From assembly GCF_030052815.1 (NCBI RefSeq), contig NW_026614806.1:2757953-2821952 (forward strand): a stretch of DNA of 64,000 bases, in the 5' to 3' direction. Positions 12,832-23,289 of this stretch are shown piece after piece. The stretch's first letter is position 1. Every line of letters starts with the position of its first letter. The notes under the pieces are model-generated. The model made no database searches. It saw only the letters and a program-made list of their open reading frames with translations, and was not told the DNA's origin. A program made the position numbers and the translations under genes. The DNA comes from Hevea brasiliensis. Lineage: Eukaryota > Streptophyta > Magnoliopsida > Malpighiales > Euphorbiaceae.

Positions 12832-12907
<76 letters not shown>
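12832..12907. repeat. (TA)n microsatellite in copy A
   Basis: About 76 bases of uninterrupted TA repeats. The duplicated copy has a tract of nearly the same length at 54857-54933. Confidence 0.95.
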
Positions 12908-12910
<3 letters not shown>

Positions 12911-14738
12911 ATGAATCAATATTCTAGTAAATTAGAAAAATTTACTAGGTAATTTAAATGTTAGTAAGTTGTAAAAAGAATTTAAATAAAAACAATTACT
13001 ATTAAAATATCATTTAGAAATATCAATTATTTTTTAAAAAAATTTTGAACAATATTTAAAAAATATATTATTTGTAATAAAGTGTGAGTTACTATAATTA
13101 TTTTGATCCACTGTTTTTTTTATAATAGTTCTTTTATATACTCCATTCACAATTTAAAAATATTTTTTTTTTTTACTTTATTACATATTCTAATTATTTG
13201 AAATATATTTTTTATTGGGCCAAGTTAATTGATATAATGGACCAAAATAATTATAATAACTCATAATTAAAAAAATATGGCCTAAACATTAGTTTTACCA
13301 ATATTTTGTAGTGCAATTAATCAGATTTTTTAAAATATTTTATTAGTTCAATTCTTTTAAATAAGAATAGTTTTAATAAAATTTGGCAAATAGGCTAATA
13401 ATAAAATTAAAAAATTAGTGACTCATATTTTTAAATTTTTTTTAATTAATAAAAAATATTTAAAAAAAATCAAATTATGAGTTCAATAGATATTAATTAG
13501 TCCATATAAACAATTAATTATCATTAACCAAATTTTAATTGAGTTAAGTCAACAAAAAAAATTTCAAATTATTAAAATATTGCCTCATTAGTGGCCGGTT
13601 TAAGAGCCTACCTAGTAATTATTCTCTAATAAGTTTAAATTTTCATTAAAATTGACCTAACAATGACCTACCCATATTAACAATTTTTTTTTTAATTTAG
13701 AATATTTTAGCTATGAAGTGTATAAAATATTACCCAATAAAAAATATAAATCAATGATTATATTGGGCTAATAAAAGTTACTGGCCATTTTTTTTTACTT
13801 TTTGGACTAAATTTGGTCAATATTTTATTAATTTAAAAATATTAAATTAATGTTATAAAATATTTTTTTTTATTATATAAAGGAAATTTTTAAAAATGTT
13901 AGTCAATAAAAGATATTTTCAACTAAGTTGGACCGATAAAAAAATAAGTTTCAAATTATTACATAAATAGATTCAAATTATATATTAAATATACAAAACA
14001 TTTAGGTGCATTTAAAAATGTTGGAATATACCAACTCATTAATTTATTGGCCAATAAACTTTTCAATTAAAAATATTACTTTAAAATTAAAATATGGACT
14101 TATTAATTTTTTATTTAATTGTGTCAATAAAAAAAATTGAATGTAAAATAGCATTTGATAAAATATTATATTTTAAAATTAAATAAAACTAATATATCAT
14201 ATAGGATAAATCATTTATATACTATTGATATATGGGGCATATTTAATTGGGCCAATAACATTTTTTCAGTGATATCCATTAATAATAAAAAAAGATTTTT
14301 ATGATAATGTTTTTGGCCAATTCTCGATTATTGTTAATTTTTCAAACGTGGTGAGATATGGCTCATTAAATTGGTCAATAAAGAAATGTTAATAATTTCA
14401 AACTTTTTTTTGAGTCTAATAAAAAATAGTAAAATTAAAATAGCAAATTGGGATGGTGGATATAACAATTAAAAATTATTAATTCGGCAATAATTTAAAT
14501 GGATATGAAAAAAATGAGTGACATTAAATTAGTTTTTGATATTTAATTACGTGGACTCAAATTTAATTCATTATCCTAAAATATGGGCATATAAAAAATA
14601 ATTTTAATAAAATTTTAAAAGGTTGATTTTTTTTTATTAGCTCAATGTTCCACATATTTTAACTCCCAAGTTCAATTAAGAATTTGTTAAATTTCATATA
14701 TGCTTCAAATTATTAGTACAATTTATGAAAGTATTACT

Positions 14739-14915
14739 GATTTTTTTTTTCAATTTTATTAAGTCAACTAAAACTAATCTTTAAAATTAGAATATGGGCT
14801 CATTATTTTTTTTTTCAATTTTATTAGGTTAATAAAAATTAATTTTTAAAAATTAAAATATGGACTCATAATTTTTTTATTTAATTGGGCTAATAAATTT
14901 TAAATATATAAAAAA
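14739..14915. repeat. Local tandem of a ~68-bp mosaic unit
   Basis: Three degenerate head-to-tail units start near 14739, 14807 and 14872. Each has a T run, CAATTTTATTA or ATTTAATTGGGCTAATAA, an AATTTTTAAAATTA part and ATATGGGCTCATTA or ATATGGACTCATAA. Single units of the same type are scattered elsewhere (for example 14080, 15860, 27540, 46790). This is the clearest place where the mosaic still looks like a tandem satellite. Confidence 0.55.
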
Positions 14916-17900
14916 ATCTTAATTTACATAAATGTAAATTGTCTACTAAAACATTATGAAAATATATCAATCTGCAATTAAATTTTATTTTTTATTACGT
15001 AAAAATATATTTAAAAAAATCAACAACCAATTTATTTGACTAATATTAGACTTATTAATTTTTTTTGTTAATGATGATATTTTTAAATTCAGCCCAATTA
15101 ATTGATTTTTAAAATTAGTATTACAATTTACTTATTAAATTCAAATTAGCCAATATTCATTAATTAATGGTCAATATTCTAAATTAAAATATGGGCCATT
15201 AGTTTTGTTACATCTCGTAATAGCTTCAATTAATAGATTTTTTATATTTTAGTGAGTTTTTTTATTGGTCCAATAAAGTAAAAAAATCAATGGGTCAATC
15301 TATTGATTTATGCTAATAAAAAATGTGAACAAAATTTTAAAAGGCTTATAACGATCATTAAGTTTAAAAATAATATGATCAATTAAAATATTGACCCATT
15401 AATTTGTTAACAATAGTGAATTTAAATTATAAAACACAAAGTTTATTAGTTCAAAATTAAAAATTTCAAATTAATGTCATTTTAATCGCCCAATATATAC
15501 TTTATTTACTACACAAAATTTTTAACAACTTGCCCTAGGTATTTTATGTATTTATATTTAGATGTGAAAAAGCCCATTAATATTAATATTATGTTGTATC
15601 ACTTGAGTTCGGATTAGGTTATGTATAAAATTTTTAATATTAAAAATGAGCTCTATATCAAGTTGTTCTCATACGAGTCCACCTCACAATTGCTATAAAT
15701 ATTATTTTAATTAATGAGTTCATATTAGGCCAACAAAAAAACTTTTGAAATACGCGCCAATGATAAAAAAAATAATTTATGCTAATTAAAAATTAAGTAA
15801 TAATATTATGTCTAATTGGCCAAATTTTGTCAAGTTATTAAAATTAATCTTTTTAAAATTAAAATATGAATTTATTATTTTTTTTATTTAATTGAGATAA
15901 TAAAAAAAACTTTAATACATAAAGCAATTAAAGCATTTAGTTTATTTTTCACAAAGATTAGCCCCCATATTTGATATTCAATTAATATAAGTAATTAAAT
16001 TTTTTTCATTAATGGCTCAATTAAGCAATTAATAATCTTAATATGTGTACTAATGTATCAAATATTGGGCAATTGGTCATTTAAGATTTTTTTAAATAAA
16101 AACTAAAATAAAAATTGAATACATAAATATTTAACCTATTAGATATATTTAGTAACTGACATTAATGATACACAACTAGTACTATTAATTTTTAACATTA
16201 ATAGTGGGCTAAGAACAATTTAATATGAGCTATAAATGAAAACTTTTAAAAAGTATGGGTACATTGATAATTTTTTTTATTAATTTTTATTAATGAGTAT
16301 ATATTTCAATAATGACGAACTTATTAACAAATATATACCTAGAATATTAGCCCATTTTAACAGACGATTATGTTGTTTTGTGTATCTCACTTATAATTTA
16401 ATTTTTTTTATTACTTAAAGGAAATTAATATATTATTAAAGATATGGAGTACTTTAAATGAGTAAATTATAGATATTACATTATTAAATGGTTGGTATTA
16501 ATGTGTTTTAATCATCGCAATATTAATAGTTATATCTTAAATTTTTCATTTAAAATATTCAAATTGGTATTAGTGTGGAATATTTATATTATTTTAGTCC
16601 AATAAAGCAAAATAGCTACACCACCTTAGGTACATAAAACATATTGCTATTTAAAAATTTTATTATTGTAAAATTAATAATATGGGCTAAAACAGAATAG
16701 CTATAGTCAATAGCTATAATTTACCTAACAATTAAATGGGCCCATAGCTAGACCTAGTAAATATGGCCAAAAAATTAATAATTGTCATAAAATTTAAATG
16801 TAGATAGGTTTTATTGGCCCATTATATGACTATATGAATATCTATATTTTACCCATATTTTAAGTTATTGAATAATTGACCCAACTTAAATAAAATATTG
16901 AGTGCTTCAAAATGGAGGCCATTAACAAAGAATTATAAGAAAATTTTATTACTAGAATATTATTCAAATTTATTAATTTAAATAGGTCAATATATATTAG
17001 TCAATATATGTCATTACTAATTTTAATTAAAAGATTAAATATGGGTATATTCTTAATTATCTGTCATGTTTAACAAAACAAAAAATTTAATAGGCTAATA
17101 TTATGGTAATTTAAAAATTTTATTAACCTAATTAACCAAAAATCAATGAGTCTATATTTTAATTTTAAAAATATAAATTAATATTATAAATTTTACATAA
17201 AAATATCAATTTTTAAAGTCACTCAATTAAGAAGATATATATGACTAATTTTTTTATCTAGTAATTACTCGTAATATTGGGCTAACATAGCTTTGGAATT
17301 GGCTAACAAAATACAAGTTAAATTTCTATTAATTTAAAAAGAACTAAATTATGAGTGAGTACATAAAATAGTTGTTATGTCCATTATTGACCCTATATAT
17401 CTAAATATTATAATCGTTATTAATTAATATTTTTATTGGTCCATTAAAGCAAAAAAATTTAATGAGCCATATATGTTTAGTAACATTTAATGTTGACCTA
17501 GCTTTAAAACAGTCTATTGTGGGTAAAATATTCTAATCACTGTTAAATTAATCAATCTAACAAAGAAATACAAATGCAAAATTTTTTAAGTAATTAGGTC
17601 AAAATTTTTTAAAATAATTTGAAACTTTTTTTTATTGGCCCATAAATTGTGGGGCCCATAAATCAATATAATTAAATAATTTTAACTCATTTTAATTAAA
17701 TTATGAGTGAGTGCGTAAAACAATTTAAATTGATAAATTGAAGTTTATTTTTTCAATGTGGCCCATAAAAAATTTAATGGGCCTATAAAATATGTAGTTT
17801 AACAAAATTAAAATTATGAATATGGGGCCAATATAAAATTGTACCCATATTTTCAATAATTTAATAAATGGAATAAGACAATATTTAGCTTATGTTGGCC

Positions 17901-20900
17901 AATATTAGTAAAATTACTCATATTATCTTTTAAAATTTAATTATTATTTTTTTTATTCATATTATTTGGTTGCTCAATTAAATATATTAAAAATAACATT
18001 CTAACATTTACATATATGAGGCCAATATTCTAAATTTATGGATCCATTAAATCTTTTTAAATTTAATATTCAAGAGTGTTAAATTAGCTAGACCTAAACC
18101 ATAAAGTAACATTAATTAATTATCCACTATTGACCCAATAAAAGCAACATTTCAACTTATAAATTCAAATTTTAAAGCCTTGATAGCCCATAATAAGCTA
18201 TTTGAGATTAGTAATTAATTAGTTAAATTATTAGGGGTTAATCAATTAAATTAATATTAAATTAATTAGACTAATGTTATTGGTCAAGTTTATTTTTAAT
18301 TGGGCTAAATTATATACGAAAAAATTAATTTTTAAAATCCTAAAATACACATATCTAAGTAATTCTTTGGACATATTTATTAGAATTCAAATATCATCTA
18401 TGTTAGAATTTAAAGGTTGATTTTAAAAATTGAAAATAAATTTAAAGTTCACTTTAAAAAATTTAATGAGCTAATTTCTAATCATTTAAAAATTTTTAAA
18501 AATTAATTATTGGAATAGTTTCCATAGTTTTTAGTCCAAATAATGGTGCATTAAAATTATTTAATTTATAATATGGCCTAAATTCTTTTTAAAAGTGTGC
18601 TTATTTTATTGGCCAATAAACTCACATTTAGACCTATAATTGAAAATTAATTAGAATGCAACATACCAATTTTACTAGAATATATTTTAATTTAAAAATA
18701 TCCACGATCAATTTAATAAATTATGGCCCATTTTTAAAAGCTTTATAAAAATCACAATTTTAAAATAAGCACAATTTTAAAAAGAATTTAAGTTATATTT
18801 TAAATTAAATAATTTAAATATTATAATATATGGGTGATTAGTTTAATGGGTGAAGATTTTTAAACCTAGGTTTATTAGCGTGCAAATTTACTAATAAACA
18901 TACTCTAATAATTTTTTTTTATTAGAAACCAACTTGGTGTTAGCCCCTCATTATTAGAATGTTCAATGGCTTTTAAATTACAACTTAAAATTTTAATGAT
19001 GTTATATTATGAAATTAAATTCGTCATTAATTGAATGCATAAATTTTAAGCTTATTTATAATAAAATCCTAAGATATTAGTGGGCTAATATTTTAATAAT
19101 TTAAAATTAATATTATCACAATTTTCGATAAATATTATAATACTCACTTATTGATATTTTTTAGGGCCCTATATTAGCCCATCATTAACAAAGCCATATA
19201 CTTATTTTAAACTTAATTAATTTGAGCCATCATTAGTTTTTATAATCGCCAAATCAATTGATTACAATTTCCAAACACCTAATAAAAGTATGCAACGTTA
19301 ACAAGTAATTCAATTTTATTAGGCTAATTAAATAAAAAAATTAAAGAGTTCATATTTTAATTTTTAAAAGATTATTTTTTATTGATTTAATAAAATTGAT
19401 TACTTTTAAAATAATTATATGATTCATTAATTATTTACTTTATTAAATTGTGATTAAAATATTTTATATGAGCAGCCCATATTAATGTTACCAAATTTGA
19501 CCTAGCTCTTTTTTCTAATAATTTGAAAAGAATTAAATTTAGTTAATTGTCATATCCCATATATGACCATTAATTTTTTAATGTACTCACATTTAAAGTG
19601 TTGTAACATCTAGACATATGAAGTCATACATATTTTCTTTAATAGATATATTTTCACATATAGATTTTTTTTTAATTAGCTTATTTAATGGGCAAACTAC
19701 ATATTGTCCTTATACTATGACCTAATATGACCTAAGGTTGATTTTATTTAAATGTTTAACCCTCAAGTTTGGTATTAGACAAAGTAACATTTAAATATAG
19801 ATACTTTTTGTATTTAACTCATAATTTGAATTTATTTAAAATATTTTATTATTATTTAAAGGAAAATTTAAAAAATGTAGGCTATTAATTTTTTAATTTT
19901 ATTTGGTTAATAAAAATGTGCTACTTTGAGGTCACAAATTATTAGAATAAAAAAATCAATTAATAAAACTTATTAATTAAATTAATCAACCTTTTTGAAA
20001 GATAATACCTAAAAGAATATTTTATTAAAAATTTAATAAGACAATATTCTAACATAGTTTGTAATTTTTAATTTTAATGATATAATCATTATTAATTGAT
20101 TTTTTTATTGGCTCAATAAAGTTTCAAAATAAATTTAATAACTTTAACTTAATTACTAAATATTGGCCCAATATTCTATTAATTTAAAGTTTTTTTTATA
20201 AGTCCAATTAAATAAAATATTAATGATGATTATATTTTAAATATTTTTTATGTAAAATATTGGATCATAAAATGTTATAATTCTAGTGGCCAATATTAAC
20301 TTCAAATTTGGGCTAATGACCAATATATAATATCGAGCCATATATCTAAAAGTTAAAATTTTAACTGTGTTTTATATACCTCATTAGTTAAAATTTTAAA
20401 TTTGGGCTAATATTAATCATAACTCTAATAGTTCATTAAATGTGGGCTCATTAAAATTTTAGAAGGTTGATTTTTTAAAAATTAATTTTAAATGATTATA
20501 TTTTTAAAAATTATTTTTTAAATGATTATATTTTTAATATGGCTAACAGTTAAACATGGGCTAACAAAACTTTTTAAAAATTGTCATTTAATTGTTATAT
20601 CCATATTCAAAATAGCTTAATTGATTTTTCTTTATTAGCCAAATTAAATATGGATATGACCACATACAATTTTTACCCGATACAAATTTGGTCTCATTAG
20701 TTTAATCAGTGACAATATAATAAAAATGTTATAATCATTTATTTATTTTTTTAATTTAAAAAATAAGTTTTAATATATTGAATCATATTGATTTAATTAA
20801 AACTAGTCTTTTAATTAAATTTAGTAAACACCTACGTCAACTTAACTCATTAAAGTTAAGTTAAATTTTTGTTGACCCTAGTAAGCTAACACTTATTTAA

Positions 20901-21373
20901 GGTTGATTCAAATGTGGCTCTATTTTAGTCAATAAAATTAATAAATTAATGATAATTATAATATTTAAATATATGAGACCGATGATAGATATAACAATTA
21001 GATTTAATTATTTTATGTATTTTTTTATAAGTAGAATATGGGCCAATAAATTTATATAATATTAAAATAAAAAACTTTTAAATTACTATAATATGTTCTC
21101 ATGAAAAGTCTTTATTAGCCTATATTCTAAATATTATAATCATGAAAGACAGTTAAAAACATATGGACTAATAAAAATTTTAATCAATTGTGAGTAAATG
21201 TATAAAATAACTAGATTTAATTGTTATATCCATCATTGACCCATATAACATTGACCAATAATGAATATAACAACTAGACCCAATTAAACAAAATCATTTG
21301 GACCTAAAATTTTCCTTATTTTAAATTTTTTTATATACCTAGGTGAGAAACCATTAGGAATTAAAAATAATCT

Positions 21374-21763
21374 TTTATTATAAAAAGATTAATTAAATTT
21401 GAAATTTTTAATATTTTAAATCAATATCAATTTAATGTTGAAAAATTAAAGTTTTAAAAGGCCAATACCGTTAATTAAACTGCGCATGATTTTGAAAATC
21501 AATTTAATTGATCCTTAATATTAGATTTTATATTCTTTTTAATGATGGGCTGAATATTGATTTGCCAAATTGGACCATATATCGCCTTTTAGACACCCTC
21601 ATTATTTTCAATTAGTAACAAGCCAACAAATTTTAAATTAAAATTAGTTAATTATTACAATTACTCTGTGTTAATAATTTTAAATTAAAAATATTGGCCT
21701 ACATTCTTAATTATGTGTTGATAATATTCAATTTAATTTTTTATCTCAAAATTAAAAAATTTT
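21374..21763. repeat. AT-rich word-mosaic, left flank of TRIM
   Basis: Continuation of mosaic DNA with words such as GGCCAATA, GGACCATATATC and GGCCTACATTC. It ends in a short palindrome next to the TRIM element. No gene. Confidence 0.5.
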
Positions 21764-21766
21764 GAG
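21745..21766. repeat. Palindrome at TRIM insertion site
   Basis: Perfect 9-bp arms CTCAAAATT and AATTTTGAG around AAAA. Its right part forms the left member of the direct repeat that flanks the TRIM element (21751-21766 and 22459-22475). Confidence 0.7.
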
Positions 21767-22056
21767 AACGCTGCGGTAGAGGACTGGGCGTTGCTTGAGG
21801 TCCAGGGCAGGGGTAGGAATGAATCGAATCATACATTGAAATGGGAGAAACTAATTATTAGTAGAGACGCCTTTTGGTGAAATGGCCCAGAGAGTTGTAA
21901 GAACTCCGGAGTCAAGTGTGCTCGCTTGAGAGAAATTCTAGGATGGGTGACCTCCTGGGAAGTTCTCCATTTCACCTATGGGACAAAACCATGAGGCTCA
22001 AGATGGGGTGGGCCAAAGAGGACAATTCCTCTAGTGGTTGGAGTCAGGGCATTACA
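21764..22056 (+). repeat. Cassandra left LTR (truncated)
   Basis: Aligns with 22168-22458 of the right LTR. It ends GGGCATTACA just before the primer site, the CA terminus expected of an LTR. The 5' 39 bp (TGTTACAACCCG onward in the right LTR) are absent. The junction shares GAG with the flanking palindrome. Confidence 0.8.
21898..21967 (+). other. 5S rRNA-like segment (left LTR)
   Basis: Contains AGAACTCCG, a box A-like GTCAAGTGTGCTCGC and an intact box C-like GGATGGGTGACCTCCTGGGA at 21941-21960. It matches the 3' two thirds of plant 5S rRNA. The 5' third of 5S is replaced, so it is not a 5S gene. In Cassandra it supplies the RNA polymerase III-type promoter motifs. Confidence 0.8.
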
Positions 22057-22058
22057 GA

Positions 22059-22071
22059 TGGTATTAGAGCC
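22059..22071 (+). other. Primer binding site (initiator tRNA-Met type), TRIM
   Basis: TGGTATTAGAGCC lies 2 bases after the left LTR. It is the plant initiator tRNA-Met complement TGGTATCAGAGC with one C-to-T change. Confidence 0.8.
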
Positions 22072-22128
22072 GGACCCCCTCTAGTAGATGTGTGGTTCGA
22101 GGATGAACCAGGCAGAAGCTGGTGGGCC

Positions 22129-22458
22129 TGTTACAACCCGCCTCTTCGGGATGGCAGTGGTCAAGTAGAGAACGCTGCGGTAAAAGAGCTGGGCATTGCT
22201 TGAGGTCCAGGGCAGGGGGCAGGAATGAATCCAATCATATATTGAAATGGGGAAAACTAAGCACTAGATGCGCCTTTTGGTGGAATGACCTGGAGAGTTG
22301 GAAGAACTTCGGGGTTAAGCGTGCTCGCTTGAGAGAAATCCTAGGATGGGTGACCTCCTGGGAAATTCTCCATTCTACCTATAAGACAAAACTGTGAAGC
22401 TCAGGATGGGATACGCCAAAGCGGACAATTCCTTTAACGGTTGGAGTCGGGCGTTATA
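22129..22458 (+). repeat. Cassandra right LTR (full length)
   Basis: 330 bp, starting TGTTACAACCCG after a G-rich GAAGCTGGTGGGCC that may be the polypurine tract. It ends GGGCGTTATA, where the final TA probably replaces CA. The 5S-like segment is at 22301-22370, with box A-like GTTAAGCGTGCTCGC and box C-like GGATGGGTGACCTCCTGGGA at 22344-22363. It is closer to genuine 5S than the left copy at the box A region. Confidence 0.8.
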
Positions 22459-23289
22459 ATTAAAAAAATTTTGAGCAATTACTTAGTTAACATTGAACTA
22501 ATTAAATGGTAAAAAATATTAATATTTTTAATATTAGCCCATTAAATTAAGATCTAAGGGTATAAAATAATGTTTATTTCAAATTGTTAGGCTAAAACAA
22601 TTTATCAATTAATTTTAACAATGAGAAAAATTGTTATGGCCAAAAATATTTTTTAATGATATTGGTTGGAAAAATAAGCTTCAACAAATTGTTAGTAATC
22701 TATTATTTTTAAATTTTAAATACAAATTTTTTTTATTTAATTAGATTTTAAAAACACATTTTGAAACTTATGTTTTTATTGATCCAACTTAATTGAAAAA
22801 TTAGTATTAGAATAGATTAACTAAGAGACAATTAGTTTCTAATTTAAAATATCATATTAAATGAGGCTAATCAAAATTTATATATTCATATATTTTTTAT
22901 TAAATGAGGCTAGTCATAAGATTAGTAATTATTAGACTCATTAATCTGATAATATGTTGGCATATTAATGTTGTTATGCTAAAATTTTAAATTATCAGAA
23001 TATTAGCTCATTAAATTAAAATAAATTTGTTATTTTTAAATATTAGGTTCATTTAGGTCAATTTTTTAATATAATTGGCCCATTACATAGTCCATATTAA
23101 ACAGCTAGCCAATATGAGTCTATTCTAATAATATTTAGTCATTTAACTTTGTAATATAGGCCATATATCTAATGTCACTCTGTTTTTATTTTTAATCTAA
23201 AAAATTTTAATTACTAGTCAGGTCAATTAAATTTAATTCTTTTTATTAGCTCAATATTAGATATGGGCTGTGGTGGCTTAATAATTTAA
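22459..23289. repeat. AT-rich word-mosaic block
   Basis: It begins with the right member of the TRIM flanking repeat (22459-22475) and continues with mosaic words (TAGCCCATTAAAT, GGCCCATTACATAG, GGGCTGTGGTGG). No gene. Confidence 0.5.

Larger units (their letters stand above)
12622..21373 (+). repeat. Direct segmental duplication, copy A
   Basis: Collinear with 54647-64000 over the whole stretch, in the same orientation, 42025 bp apart at the left end. Stretches compared by eye differ at roughly 3-5% of positions plus many small indels. It carries the Helitron-like 5' end up to 12674, a (TA)n tract, and then only mosaic AT-rich DNA. Copy A lacks about 600 bp present in copy B (junction near 19716-19728). 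The right limit given here is only where copy B runs off the window; homology may continue. No gene lies within it. Confidence 0.9.
21764..22458 (+). mobile_element. Cassandra-type TRIM retrotransposon, 5'-truncated
   Basis: Two direct LTR-like repeats, each with a 5S rRNA-like segment, flank a 72-bp interior that starts with a tRNA-Met primer site. This layout defines the Cassandra class of terminal-repeat retrotransposons in miniature. It encodes no protein and would depend on proteins of other LTR retrotransposons. The first 39 bp of the left LTR are missing. The element is bracketed by a 16/17-bp direct repeat (ATTAAAAAATTTTGAG, with one extra A on the right), not by the 5-bp duplication expected for integrase. 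Its G+C content contrasts strongly with the AT-rich surroundings. The open frames across it (21916-22203, 22122-22397) are incidental. Confidence 0.85.

Noticed and set aside
21898..22370. Possible functional 5S rRNA genes
   Set aside because: Only the 3' two thirds of 5S are present, embedded in LTRs and followed by a retrotransposon primer site.
21916..22397. Overlapping open frames of 95 and 91 codons
   Set aside because: They run across the Cassandra LTRs and 5S-like segments. The element class is non-coding, and the frames match no protein family.
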